64,000 nucleotides of DNA from Aggregatilineales bacterium (GCA_030834905.1 JAUQWZ010000021.1:393683-457682), one strand, 5' to 3'. Positions 51,729 through 61,612 are shown, counted from the stretch's first letter. Numbers and translations: made by a program. The notes: generated by a model not told the origin, from the sequence alone.

Positions 51729-53432
51729 ATGGCGACCATCCTGCGAATGTTACGTGATGCCGATCCTCCGCTGCTCCCAGTGCTGGCGCAGGCGTGGAAG
51801 GTGAAGCTGGATACCAACGAAACCAGCGAAATGCTGGAAACCATCAGCGAAGCGATGAGCGACCCGGCGCGGGCGGAAATGCTGTGGGATACGCTGGATG
51901 ACCGCCAGCGTGGGGCGCTGCAAACGCTGATCAGCTTTGGCAGCAAAATGCCGGAAACCAAGTTCGAGCGCCTGTTCGGCACGATCCGTTTCATGGGAAC
52001 CGCCCAGATAGAACGCGAGCAGCCGCTGCAAAACCCGACCAGCGCGGCGGAAGCGCTGTACTATCGCGGGCTGATCAGCAAGGGCTTTGAGAACGCCGAA
52101 ACCGGCTCGCGGGCGATCATCTATATCCCCGAAGAACTGCTGCGGGTGCTGCCGACTCACAAGACCGCTTACGACAAGCTGGACGACGAGGAACCCGACG
52201 ACGACGATCTGGAGATCGTGCCGCTGGCGGACGTGGCAAATGTGCGTCCCGCCGACACCTCGCTGGTGGACGACATGACGACGCTGCTGGCATATTTGCA
52301 GCTTCACTCGCCAGCGCTGGACGGGCATTTTCTTGGCACCGACGACGGCGACCGCTTCCTGCCTTTGCTGCTGTCGCAGAGCCGCGAGCGACTGGGCTTT
52401 CTCATTGGGCTGGGGTTGAGCGCCGACCTGATCGAGATCGAAACCGGGCGGGCATACCCCAGGCGCGCCGAGGCGCGGCGCTGGCTGGCAGCCTCGCGTT
52501 CGGAGCAGGTGCGCGTGCTGGCGGAAACCTGGCGCGACAGCAGCCGCTATATTGATCTGACGCAGGTACCCGGCTTGCATCCTGATATGGAGGCGGGCAC
52601 GATGCACCAGTACAGCCCGGCGGCGGCGCGCGGCGCGGCGCTGGATCTGATGGCGCATCTGCTGCCGCAGAATGATTGGTGGTCGCTGGGCGACTTCGTC
52701 GAGCTGGTGAAGGAAGACAACGCCGATTTCCAGCGTCCCAACGGCGGTTTCGACAGTTGGTATATCCGCAACGACGCCGGTGAATATCTGGGCGGGCTGG
52801 AAAGCTGGGATGCGGTTGAAGGGGCGCTGCTCGAATTTTACCTGACCGGACCGCTTCACTGGCTGGGGCTGGTCGATCTGGCGGATGAAGCGGCGCGCTT
52901 CACAGCTTACGGGCGGTCGTTCCTGCGGCGCAGCCCCTGGCCCAACCCGCAGGAGCCGAATGATAAGATCGACTTACAGCCTGATGGAACGATCCTGGTA
53001 TCGCGCAAAGTACCGCGCATCGATCGCTTTCAGGTGGCGCGCTTTGCCTCGTGGGTGTCATCGGGACAGACGTATACATACAAGCTGGATGGCGAAAGTA
53101 TCCAGCGGGCGGGGCGGCAGGGGATCAACATCGGGCATATCAGCGCCTTCCTGGTGAAAGCGCTGGACGATGCGCCGCTGCCGCCGCCGGTGGCGCGGCT
53201 GCTGGAGACGTGGAAGGGCGGCGCGACGGCGACGGTGACGCTGGAACGGGTGCTGATCATCCGCACCACCGCGCCGGAGACGATGGATCTGATTGACGAG
53301 ACCCCGGCGACGCGGCGCTATCTGCGTGGTCGGTTGGGACCGATGGCTGCCATCGTGAACGCCGACCAGTGGGCGGGACTGCGCGAGGCGCTGGGCGAAC
53401 TGGGCATTCAGGTCGAACTGGTGGGGGAGTAA
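51729..53432 (+). CDS. Helicase-associated protein (XPB/Ssl2 N-terminal type)
   Basis: 567 residues, no Walker motifs. The C-terminal third (IDLQPDGTILVSRKVPRIDRFQVARFASWVSSGQTYTYKLDGESIQRAGRQGINIGHISAFL) is the pattern of the XPB/Ssl2-N 'Helicase_C_3' domain. The N-terminal half is helical, with an acidic stretch EEPDDDDLEIV. Such proteins occur in Chloroflexota and Actinomycetota next to DNA repair genes and may load or assist XPB helicases; that role is inferred. It is divergent from lexA across an SOS box, so it may be damage-regulated. The restriction-modification pair follows with a 3-nt gap. Confidence 0.85.
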   Translation: MATILRMLRDADPPLLPVLAQAWKVKLDTNETSEMLETISEAMSDPARAEMLWDTLDDRQRGALQTLISFGSKMPETKFERLFGTIRFMGTAQIEREQPLQNPTSAAEALYYRGLISKGFENAETGSRAIIYIPEELLRVLPTHKTAYDKLDDEEPDDDDLEIVPLADVANVRPADTSLVDDMTTLLAYLQLHSPALDGHFLGTDDGDRFLPLLLSQSRERLGFLIGLGLSADLIEIETGRAYPRRAEARRWLAASRSEQVRVLAETWRDSSRYIDLTQVPGLHPDMEAGTMHQYSPAAARGAALDLMAHLLPQNDWWSLGDFVELVKEDNADFQRPNGGFDSWYIRNDAGEYLGGLESWDAVEGALLEFYLTGPLHWLGLVDLADEAARFTAYGRSFLRRSPWPNPQEPNDKIDLQPDGTILVSRKVPRIDRFQVARFASWVSSGQTYTYKLDGESIQRAGRQGINIGHISAFLVKALDDAPLPPPVARLLETWKGGATATVTLERVLIIRTTAPETMDLIDETPATRRYLRGRLGPMAAIVNADQWAGLREALGELGIQVELVGE

Positions 53433-53435
53433 ATT

Positions 53436-54281
53436 ATGACTCGCAAGATAGCTTTTGGCTGGTACGGCGGGAAATTCAGCCATTTGGATTGGCTGCTTCC
53501 GCTACTTCCTGAATCGCGACACTACTGTGAACCCTTTGGTGGTTCGGCAGCGGTATTGTTGAACCGCGAACCCGCTCCGGTTGAAACCTACAATGATCTT
53601 GATGGTGAAGTCGTCAATTTCTTCCGCGCGCTTCGAGAGAACAAAGATGCGTTAATAGAAGCCATCGGCTTGACGCCTTTTTCCCGTGAAGAGTTTGAAT
53701 TGGCAATCTCCGAACCGTGGTCAGAGCTTACGGAGATAGAACGTGCGCGACGATTTTTCGTCCGCGCAAGACAGGTAAGAACAGGGCTTGCTCAAACGGC
53801 GAGTTCTGGGCGGTGGGCAAACTGCTTGCTGACGAGTCGGGCGGGAATGGCGGGTGCTGTTTCTCGCTGGCTTGGCAGCGTAGAGGGCTTGTCTGAAATT
53901 GCGCAGCGATTGCTGCGAGTTCAAATTGAACATGCGCCTGCAGAAGAGGTCATTCAGCGGTACGACAGTGAGCAAACCCTTTTTTATTGCGATCCCCCAT
54001 ACCCACATGACTCACGCAGCGATAAACGAGCATATGCTTACGAAATGTCGGATAAGGATCATCGCGAACTATCAGAAGTTCTGCGGCGTGTTAAAGGAAA
54101 GGTAGCCCTTTCCAGTTACCATAGCCATCTCATGAATGAGCTATACGCCGATTGGTACTGTATCGAAGCCCCACCAAAGGTAATTCACTCGGTAAAACAG
54201 ACCCGCGTAGAAGTGATGTGGTTGAATTACAATCCAGAGGATTTATCAGAATGGCAACACCGCCAGAAATCCTTGCTTTAG
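53436..54281 (+). CDS. D12-class (Dam-like) N6-adenine DNA methyltransferase
   Basis: 281 residues. FGWYGGKFSHLDWLLPLLP and CEPFGGSAAV (31-40) form motif I of the D12/alpha class, and DPPY at 186-189 is motif IV. A GGGGGAG ribosome site overlaps the stop region of the preceding gene, 3 nt before this ATG. GC content is visibly lower than in flanking genes. The following SacI-family endonuclease overlaps its 3' end, so it is the protective methylase of a type II system. The recognition site is not readable; SacI itself cuts GAGCTC. Confidence 0.93.
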   Translation: MTRKIAFGWYGGKFSHLDWLLPLLPESRHYCEPFGGSAAVLLNREPAPVETYNDLDGEVVNFFRALRENKDALIEAIGLTPFSREEFELAISEPWSELTEIERARRFFVRARQVRTGLAQTASSGRWANCLLTSRAGMAGAVSRWLGSVEGLSEIAQRLLRVQIEHAPAEEVIQRYDSEQTLFYCDPPYPHDSRSDKRAYAYEMSDKDHRELSEVLRRVKGKVALSSYHSHLMNELYADWYCIEAPPKVIHSVKQTRVEVMWLNYNPEDLSEWQHRQKSLL

Positions 54282-55372
54282 CGCTACAGCAAGCAACACA
54301 GAACCTGTATCAACCTCGGGTTAAAGACCATGAAATAGTAGATCGGGTCAATTATATATGTCAGGCGAATAACCGAGCCGGGGTGCGAATGCTGCTTGCG
54401 TGTCTGCTAGCTAAAATTCATCGACCTGAAGTAGATATACGGAAGCCGTATACTGAGATAGGCACAGTAGATGTGTATTCTGGACGTTTTTATGACGAGC
54501 AATATATTGCGCCGTTTGTTATTCAACATGAACTGCCATGCAACCGGACGACAGCATTTTTGACACCCGCGCTGCGAAATATTACCGCGCCTCTTGTAGT
54601 CGGCGTGGAAATTGCAGGAACGCCAAGACAACTTTATCGGGAACTAATCTACCTGCTAGATGCTGTTCAAAGCGATAAGATTTCTCCGCAGATTTTACTG
54701 ACAGAAATTGTAAGAAGACTACTGTTGATTCGTGATGAACAAGCGGAGCGCATCAACAGCCTGGTCGAAGCGGTACGAGCTGCAAGAGATGGCTCTGCGC
54801 TGTCTGCCGAAGCTATCGTGACGCTTTTGGAGCAGCACTTAGCCAGTCCTCGCTCCAGCCGACTGCCAGTGCTCATGATCACCGCAGCATACAGAACGGC
54901 ATCTGAATATCTTGGTGAACGAATCCTGCATTTACAGGCACATAATGCGGCAGATCAACAGACTGGGGCATTAGGCGACGTAGAAGTGACGTTGATCAAT
55001 GATGAAAAGGTAATCGCAACTTACGAGATGAAAGCCCGGCGGGTTACTGATAATGATATTGATCAGGCACTGTATAAACTCGTGCATTCCAATCAGGATG
55101 TGCAGCACTATATCTTTATCACAACGGACAGAATCGATGTAGCAGTCAAGGAGTATGCTGCAACTATATATGAGCGAACGGGTGGTATAGAAATTGTGGT
55201 GCTTGATTGCATCAGTTTTGTGCGCCATTTTTTGCACCTGTTTCACCGCCTTAGAATGCAGTTTTTGGATGAATATCAGGAGCTATTGCTTGTAGAGCCA
55301 AATAGTTCCGTGAGCCAGCCACTTAAGGAAGTTTTTCTCGCACTCCGGCGAGCAGCCGAAATAGGGATTTAG
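54251..55372 (+). CDS. SacI-family restriction endonuclease
   Basis: About 373 residues from ATG 54251 inside the methyltransferase 3' end (31-nt overlap); the longer frame from 54152 is a shadow of that gene. YTEIGTVDVYSGRFYDEQYIAPFV and LPCNRTTAFLTPALRN match the SacI-type family as I know it. GDVEV (D243) followed by TYEMK (E259, K261) gives a PD-(D/E)XK site. AT-rich relative to the core genome, like the methylase. Overlapping translation after the methylase is a common way to delay nuclease synthesis. It forms a complete type II pair with 53436-54281. Confidence 0.87.
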   Translation: MATPPEILALALQQATQNLYQPRVKDHEIVDRVNYICQANNRAGVRMLLACLLAKIHRPEVDIRKPYTEIGTVDVYSGRFYDEQYIAPFVIQHELPCNRTTAFLTPALRNITAPLVVGVEIAGTPRQLYRELIYLLDAVQSDKISPQILLTEIVRRLLLIRDEQAERINSLVEAVRAARDGSALSAEAIVTLLEQHLASPRSSRLPVLMITAAYRTASEYLGERILHLQAHNAADQQTGALGDVEVTLINDEKVIATYEMKARRVTDNDIDQALYKLVHSNQDVQHYIFITTDRIDVAVKEYAATIYERTGGIEIVVLDCISFVRHFLHLFHRLRMQFLDEYQELLLVEPNSSVSQPLKEVFLALRRAAEIGI

Positions 55373-55378
55373 CTGGAA

Positions 55379-57283
55379 ATGATGTTACTAATGATGCGAG
55401 ATTTGCTGATCTGTATTGTTCTTGTCCTGTTCAGCTTACCTCTTGGCGCGCAGCCTGAAGCCACCACGTTTGACCCGGAGGAGTACCCCACGCTGGCGGC
55501 GCTGGCAAGCGCGGCGCAGCCTTCGCGCGACCGGATCGATCTGGCGCGGCGGCTGCGCGGCGTGACCGAGATTCCGCCGCCACCCGCTGCCGCGCCGACC
55601 CGCGAACTTGGCGAACGGCAGATGTTCCATGTCATCAATTCATCTGAAGGAAGCACCTTTCAGATTGAAGCGACGCTGCGCGCGATTGGTCAGCACATTA
55701 CCCTGTGGGTTGAGGATGACGCGCCTATTTCGGACGACGATCTGGTGGCGCTGGCGCAGGCGTTTGACGAGCGCGTTTATCCTGAGGTGCGCGGGCTGTG
55801 GGGTTCCGAGGCGTCTCCGGGCGTGGATGGCGACTCGCGCATCTATGGGCTGTTCGCCTTCAATCTGGGATCGTCCGCCGTCGCCTATTTCGCCAGCGAT
55901 CACACCTATCCGGCGGCGGCTGTGCCGATGAGCAACGCCCACGAGATGTTCTTCTTCAACCTGGACGCGCTCGACGGCGGCTACTCGCTGCCGGTGATCG
56001 AAAGCGTACTTTCCCACGAATTCCAGCACATGATCCGCAGTAACCAGCACCCCAGCCTCGATTTGTGGCTTAATGAGGGATTATCGCAGTTTACCCAGGT
56101 CTATCTGTACGGCGATCTGGGCGCGGCGGCGCTCGCCTTTCTGACCCGACCTGATACGCAGTTGAACACCTGGGCAGAGGAGTCCCGGCAGCGCCCGGCG
56201 CATTACGGCGCGTCGTCGATGTTCCTCATCTATCTGTACACGCGCTATGGCATCGACGCCGTTCAGGCATTGAGCGCTGATCCGTCAGAACGGGCGCTGA
56301 CGGCGCTGGATAACGTGCTGCTGGCGATGGGCGAACCGGGCGCGGACGAATTCTTCGCTGACTGGGTGATGGCGAACGTGCTGCTCGATTCGGACGACGC
56401 GGGCGGACGATTTGGCTATGGCGAACTGTCGGCGTCGTTTCCCGCCGCGCCGCCGGAATACACGGCGTCTGCCTATCCGGTTGAATATTCTGGCAGCGTC
56501 AACCAGTACGCGGCGGATTACATGCTGCTGCCGAATCTGAGCGACGCCGACAGCCTGACTATTCGCGTCGATATCCCCGCCGATACCCTGCTTATTCCGT
56601 CATCGCGCGAGCCGGGGCGCTTCTGGTACAGCAATCGCGGCGATATGCGCGATACCACGCTCACCCGCGCCTTCGATTTGTCAGATACGTCAAACGCCAC
56701 CCTGCGCTACCGGGTATGGCATCACACCGAACGCTCGTGGGATTACGGCTATGTGCTGCTGAGCGCCGACGGTGGTTTGACCTGGGAAATTCTGGAGACG
56801 GAACACACCACCGACGAGAATCCTCATGGCGCGGCTTACGGCGCGGGCTATAACGGCGTCAGCGGCGGCGGCGATGTGCCGGTCTGGATGGACGAAACGG
56901 TGTCGCTTGATATTCATGCCGGGCAGCGCATTCTGCTGCGCTTTGAGATGATCACCGACGACGGCGTGAACCAGCCGGGCATGGCTGTTGACGATATCTC
57001 CATCGCTGAGATCGGCTACTTCAGCGATTTTGAAGGGAGCGACGGCGGCTGGCTGGCGGAAGGCTGGCTGCTGACCGACAATCGTCTGCCGCAGGAAATG
57101 TGGCTGCAAGCCGCGCAGCACAGCGGCGACGGCGTAACCGTGACGCGCTGGCGGACGCATGGCGGTGGCGAATGGCAGCTTCCGCTGGATGAAGGGACAG
57201 AACAGGTGACGCTGGCGATCTCGCCGTTCGCGCCAGTGACCACTATCGAGATGCCATATACGCTCGCCTTCAGCATCGAGTGA
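55379..57283 (+). CDS. Secreted zinc metalloprotease with C-terminal beta domains
   Basis: 634 residues. Signal peptide (LLICIVLVLFSLPLGAQ), then a propeptide-like region. Zinc site HEFQH followed by NEGLSQ about 20 residues later gives HExxH plus Glu (gluzincin order), as in related M6/M30-like secreted peptidases. The C-terminal half has two beta modules (DTTLTRAFDLSDTSNATLRYRVWHHTE and QRILLRFEMITDDGVNQPGMAVDDI) resembling immune-inhibitor-A-type MAM-like domains. High GC returns here, marking the right border of the AT-rich restriction-modification pair. Start at ATG 55379 or a later in-frame ATG is uncertain. Confidence 0.87.
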   Translation: MMLLMMRDLLICIVLVLFSLPLGAQPEATTFDPEEYPTLAALASAAQPSRDRIDLARRLRGVTEIPPPPAAAPTRELGERQMFHVINSSEGSTFQIEATLRAIGQHITLWVEDDAPISDDDLVALAQAFDERVYPEVRGLWGSEASPGVDGDSRIYGLFAFNLGSSAVAYFASDHTYPAAAVPMSNAHEMFFFNLDALDGGYSLPVIESVLSHEFQHMIRSNQHPSLDLWLNEGLSQFTQVYLYGDLGAAALAFLTRPDTQLNTWAEESRQRPAHYGASSMFLIYLYTRYGIDAVQALSADPSERALTALDNVLLAMGEPGADEFFADWVMANVLLDSDDAGGRFGYGELSASFPAAPPEYTASAYPVEYSGSVNQYAADYMLLPNLSDADSLTIRVDIPADTLLIPSSREPGRFWYSNRGDMRDTTLTRAFDLSDTSNATLRYRVWHHTERSWDYGYVLLSADGGLTWEILETEHTTDENPHGAAYGAGYNGVSGGGDVPVWMDETVSLDIHAGQRILLRFEMITDDGVNQPGMAVDDISIAEIGYFSDFEGSDGGWLAEGWLLTDNRLPQEMWLQAAQHSGDGVTVTRWRTHGGGEWQLPLDEGTEQVTLAISPFAPVTTIEMPYTLAFSIE

Positions 57284-57419
57284 TCAGGCTGGCGCTCGCC
57301 GGTGCTCAAGTGCGGTCTGGGTTAGCCCGATATGAGGGAAAGATTCATAATCCCTTTTCCAACACAACCGACAAAAAGCGGTAGAATGTAGGCGATTGGG
57401 CTTATTCTCCAGGCATCTC

Positions 57420-59603
57420 ATGCGACGATTATTGTTTTTGTTTCTCCTGCTGGCTGTTGTCGGCTGTCGTCCAAGCCAACCGGCGGCGGTTGTGCAAATC
57501 CCCACCCTTGCTTCGCTGCCGTCTGAATACCGAATCGAAGGCGCGGAGCGGATCGCCCGCGAGTTTTTGCAGAACTGGCACGATGGCAATGTCGCGCGGA
57601 TGTTCGAGCTGATCAGCTTCGCCAGCCAGGAGGCAGTGCCGCGCGATAATTTCCTGGCGCTGTATCAAAGCGCCCATGATGCCATGCGGCTCGATACGCT
57701 TGACATGACCGACAACGGCATCTATCGCAGCAGCGATTCAGTCGCCGTCTTCAACTACAATATCGCCTTCCACTCGTCGGTGCTGGGCGATTTTGCCGAC
57801 GAAAACCGCAACCTGCAGTTGGTGGTAGACGAACGCGCCCGCGACTGGCGCGTCGCCTGGACACCCGCCGACATTTTCCCCGAACTGGCAACCGGCGGGC
57901 GGCTGCGGTTGAATTCGGTCATCCCCAACCGCGCCAATATTTATGACCGCAACGGGCGGGTGCTGGCGGATCAGGAAGGGCGCGTCGTCGCGATTAACGT
58001 CGTGCGCCAGCAGATACCCGATTACGCCAACTGCCTGAATTCGCTGTCGGCGGCGCTGAACCAGCCGATCACCGATATCCAAACGCGGCTGGAAGCGCGT
58101 CCGTCGTCTGAACTGGTAGAAATCGGCACGATTGAAGAAGCGACCTATAACGCCACTCAGGCGGCGCTGGATCAGTTCTGCGACGCGCAGCTTGTCGGGC
58201 GGCGGGTGCGCCGCTATCCGTATGGGGCGCTCGGCGCGATTGCGCCGCACATTCTCGGCTACGTCGGCTATCCCGGTGAAGCCGAAATTCCGGCGATTCA
58301 GACGGCAGGCTTCACCCAGGACAGCATTGTCGGGCGCAGCGGCGTCGAGCTTTTCTGGGATGAAACCCTGCGCGGTCAGCCTGCCTTCCGGCTGGAGATC
58401 GTCTCGCCAACTGGCGCGGTGCTGCGCCAGATCGCCACGACCCAGGCACAGCCGGGGCAGAGCCTGTGGCTGACTATCGACGCCGATTTTCAGGAAGCGA
58501 CGATGCAGATCGTCGCCGACGCTTATACCCAGGCGAAGGACACCTGGGGTCCTAATTCGCCCGGCGCGTCGGCAGTCGTCTTTGACGTGAACAGCGGCGA
58601 AATTCTGGCGATGGTGAGCTATCCGGTGTTCGACAATAACGCTTACAACGCCTTCCCGACGATGGGACGCCAGCAGGCGCAGGCGCTGATCGCGGCATAT
58701 CAGGCTGATCCCAGCACGCCCGAACTCAACCGCCCGACGCAGGGATTGTTCTCGCTTGGCTCGGTCATGAAGACGGTGACGGCGACGGCAGCCGCCGACA
58801 GCGGCGTTTACGCGCTGGACGAGCGTTATGCCTGCACCGGCATCTGGAATCGGGACATTACCCGCTACGACTGGAACGCCGGACACGGCACGCTGACGCT
58901 GGCGGGCGCGCTGACCAACAGCTGCAACCCCTACTTTTACGAGACGGGCTACCGTCTGTTCATGGCAGATCCCTGGATACTGCCGACCTATGCCACTCGC
59001 TTTGGCTTTGGCGTTCCCACCGGGCTGACCGATATCGCCGAAGAAGCCGGTTTCATCCCCGACCCGGACTGGTTCCGGCTGATTGGCGGCACGATGACCT
59101 TCTCCGACGAAGTGAATATGGCAATCGGGCAGGGCGAGATGCAGGTGACGCCGCTGCAAGTAGTACGCTGGTTTGGCGCGCTGGCGAACGAAGGCACACT
59201 CTGGCAGCCGATACTGGTACGCGAGGTCGGGCTGCTGGGCGAAACGCGCCGCCCGGCGCACGAGCCTGAAGGCACGCCGATCAATGTTCAGGCGGATGTA
59301 ATGGCGACTATTCAAAGCGGCTTGTGCGCGGTGACGACGACTGAATCGGGCGTGCCGGGCACAGCCGAGCACATCTTTCGCGATTCTGAGCTTCAGAGTA
59401 TCGGCGTGTGCGGCAAGACCGGAACGGCGCAAACCGGCAACCCACTGCCCCATGCCTGGTTTGCCGCCTGGGCACCGCGCGAAAACCCGGAAATTGCGGT
59501 TGTGGTGATGGTAGAAACGGCGGGCGAAGGGTCGGGCGTTGCCGCCCCGATTACGCGGCAGATACTGGAAGAATATTTCGAGATGGGTGGTCGCGGCGGC
59601 TGA
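57420..59603 (+). CDS. Penicillin-binding protein, class B type, with lipoprotein signal
   Basis: About 727 residues from ATG 57420. The N-terminus MRRLLFLFLLLAVVGC is a lipoprotein signal (Cys +1), where class B PBPs usually have an uncleaved membrane helix. Next comes an NTF2-like domain (IAREFLQNWHDGNVARMFELIS), a dimerisation region beginning IPNRANIYDRNGRVLA, and a transpeptidase domain with the Ser of GSVMK (SxxK), NSCN (SxN) and GKTGTAQ (KTG). All catalytic motifs are intact. It cross-links peptidoglycan outside the cell. The order resembles MecA/PbpA-like proteins. Confidence 0.93.
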   Translation: MRRLLFLFLLLAVVGCRPSQPAAVVQIPTLASLPSEYRIEGAERIAREFLQNWHDGNVARMFELISFASQEAVPRDNFLALYQSAHDAMRLDTLDMTDNGIYRSSDSVAVFNYNIAFHSSVLGDFADENRNLQLVVDERARDWRVAWTPADIFPELATGGRLRLNSVIPNRANIYDRNGRVLADQEGRVVAINVVRQQIPDYANCLNSLSAALNQPITDIQTRLEARPSSELVEIGTIEEATYNATQAALDQFCDAQLVGRRVRRYPYGALGAIAPHILGYVGYPGEAEIPAIQTAGFTQDSIVGRSGVELFWDETLRGQPAFRLEIVSPTGAVLRQIATTQAQPGQSLWLTIDADFQEATMQIVADAYTQAKDTWGPNSPGASAVVFDVNSGEILAMVSYPVFDNNAYNAFPTMGRQQAQALIAAYQADPSTPELNRPTQGLFSLGSVMKTVTATAAADSGVYALDERYACTGIWNRDITRYDWNAGHGTLTLAGALTNSCNPYFYETGYRLFMADPWILPTYATRFGFGVPTGLTDIAEEAGFIPDPDWFRLIGGTMTFSDEVNMAIGQGEMQVTPLQVVRWFGALANEGTLWQPILVREVGLLGETRRPAHEPEGTPINVQADVMATIQSGLCAVTTTESGVPGTAEHIFRDSELQSIGVCGKTGTAQTGNPLPHAWFAAWAPRENPEIAVVVMVETAGEGSGVAAPITRQILEEYFEMGGRGG

Positions 59604-59638
59604 TACGGCGACCTTCATTCTCCCTCATACTTCAGCCT

Positions 59639-61483
59639 TTAAGCGGCGATGACCTGCCCGACAAACGGGTAAGCAATCGGGATTCCGTCCGGCGTCGCCG
59701 CCGCCCAGTCCACCGCCAGCGTTTGCGCGTCCAGCACCACCACAATGATGTCATAGACCTGCCCGGACACCAGCGGCGGTTCGTCCTCGTGGATGTCGGG
59801 ATCGTCAACCGGCACGCCGAATGAATCGCAGAAGATATCGCCCGGCTGCCAGAGCGCGCTGCTAAAGCGCCCCATGCCAAAGACCGACGTGCGATCCGCA
59901 TAGATCACGCCATCATGGACAAACTTAATCGAGAACGCCGCCGGACGTTCAGCCGCCTTCAGCACTTCCCAGCACAGCGTCACCGGATGCCAGTTCTCGT
60001 GGACGACCCAATCTGCCTGTCTGAAGCCGAGCAGGCGAATGGTATCGTCAAAATCGACTGGTCCGCCCTGTAATTCAGGAAGCTTCGCCCGATCCATCAG
60101 CGGCGGTTCGCCGTAAGCCTCGTGGAGCGCGATGGGGGTCAGCACCAGCCCGGCGGCGATGATGACAGTCACGGGCAGCGCCCGCAGCACTAAATCGAAG
60201 CGCGGAAAGCGGCGCGCGAGTAAATACAGCCCGCCGGTCAGCGCCAGCGCTGTCGCCGTGTGAGCCGGGTACATCAGCCGACCACCGGTGAAGGAAAGCT
60301 GCTGCATCCAGCGGATCATGCCCGCCAGGACGACAGCGAACATGGTTCCCAGCACCAGCGCCTGCTGAACGCGCAGCGTCGTCCACTGGTGGAACTTCCG
60401 TCCCAGTGCATAGCCAGCGGCGGACAGCCCCACAATGACGCCAAATGCCGTGTACGTCAGCGGGTGCAGCAGCGCGTTGGTAAACCATGCCCAGTAGGAC
60501 AGATACAGATGCGGGAACAGCGGGATAATTTCCACCAGCGACCGCGGCTCTTCAAAGTAGAAATTTTCGGTGAGGTGCTGGTGGGTCGCGAAGCCAAACG
60601 GATCGCCATAGGCAGCCAAGCCGTACAGCAGCCACGGGGCGGTGATCAGGACAAGCGGCAGCAGCACCAGCAGACCGTTCACCAGCAGGCGGCTGGCGGC
60701 GATCTTCCGCTGGCGCGCGTCCAGCAGCAGGGCTAGCCCGACGCCCGGCACGATGAGCAGCGTATTGACCTTCGCCAGCGTCCCCAGACCCAGCAGGACG
60801 GCGATCAGCAGCAGGCGGCGGGTTGAAGCGCCAGTTCGCAGCAGGCGCAGGCTTTGCCATGTCGCCAGCGTTCCAAAGGCAATGGCGGTCGTGTCGTTGG
60901 TCACGTAGCTGCTGACGTGGATGAAGGTTGGCATGAAGGCAAACAGGGCAGTGGCGACCAAAACCCAGCCCCGCTGCCGAAAGACTTCGCCCGCCGCGCC
61001 ATAGACGCCAGTAACGGCGACGATCCCCCATATCAGCGACATCAGCCGCAGCATGTGAACGACGTAGACCGCATCCGCCCAGCCAAAGGCAGCTTCGCCG
61101 CTGCCGTGATAGTCGATGGTGTGGTTGTCGTAGCGCTCCCACAGCCGGTGCGGCTGGAACCAGCGGTTGCGGGCGGTGACGTCAACGTGCAGCAGCAGCG
61201 CGTCGCCGTCGAGGATGGGCAGGTTGAGCAGCCGCGAAAATACCGCCGCCGTCCAGTAGCCCAGCGGCGGCTGACCGCTGGCTTGCTGAGTGCTGTTGGT
61301 AATGCGGGTCGCGCGATCCGGCAGGCGATTTTCCGCCAGCAGAAGCTGCACGTAGTTGACGTGGAGCACCTCGTCACTGCCTTCCATGACGGGCAGCGCC
61401 TGCTGGTGAATCAGCGATGATAAGGCGAATAGCGTCAGTAAGACGAGGAAGCGAGAATGTTTGACCAGCGCCGGTAGTCTCAT
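59639..61483 (-). CDS. GT39-like membrane glycosyltransferase
   Basis: About 614 residues from ATG 61483; a longer frame from 61567 lacks support. About 10-12 helices in the N-terminal two thirds. The first luminal loop has PVMEGSDEVLHVNYVQLL with the acidic GT-C residues, and QPPLGYW matches the PMT/ArnT 'xPPLyY' motif. The C-terminal about 150 residues form a soluble beta domain (DDTIRLLGFRQADW ... LCWEVLKAAERPAAFSIKFVHDG), common in Chloroflexi homologues. It likely transfers mannose or a similar sugar from polyprenyl phosphate made by the DPM1-like enzyme; acceptor unknown. Confidence 0.85.
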   Translation of the reverse strand: MRLPALVKHSRFLVLLTLFALSSLIHQQALPVMEGSDEVLHVNYVQLLLAENRLPDRATRITNSTQQASGQPPLGYWTAAVFSRLLNLPILDGDALLLHVDVTARNRWFQPHRLWERYDNHTIDYHGSGEAAFGWADAVYVVHMLRLMSLIWGIVAVTGVYGAAGEVFRQRGWVLVATALFAFMPTFIHVSSYVTNDTTAIAFGTLATWQSLRLLRTGASTRRLLLIAVLLGLGTLAKVNTLLIVPGVGLALLLDARQRKIAASRLLVNGLLVLLPLVLITAPWLLYGLAAYGDPFGFATHQHLTENFYFEEPRSLVEIIPLFPHLYLSYWAWFTNALLHPLTYTAFGVIVGLSAAGYALGRKFHQWTTLRVQQALVLGTMFAVVLAGMIRWMQQLSFTGGRLMYPAHTATALALTGGLYLLARRFPRFDLVLRALPVTVIIAAGLVLTPIALHEAYGEPPLMDRAKLPELQGGPVDFDDTIRLLGFRQADWVVHENWHPVTLCWEVLKAAERPAAFSIKFVHDGVIYADRTSVFGMGRFSSALWQPGDIFCDSFGVPVDDPDIHEDEPPLVSGQVYDIIVVVLDAQTLAVDWAAATPDGIPIAYPFVGQVIAA

Positions 61484-61612
61484 GGGTGACGGTTCGTATC
61501 GCAGGGAGCGAAAGAATACCGGTACTATACGGACTGCCTCTCTAAATGACAAGGTGCGGCAGTTCATGGTATGATGCTGCGCTGGGACAATAGTACTAAT
61601 CCGGCAGACGCT

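Noticed and set aside
54152..54250. Upstream start for the SacI-family nuclease
   Set aside because: Would overlap the methyltransferase by 130 nt and encode unrelated residues; the ATG at 54251 gives the family-like start and a short overlap.
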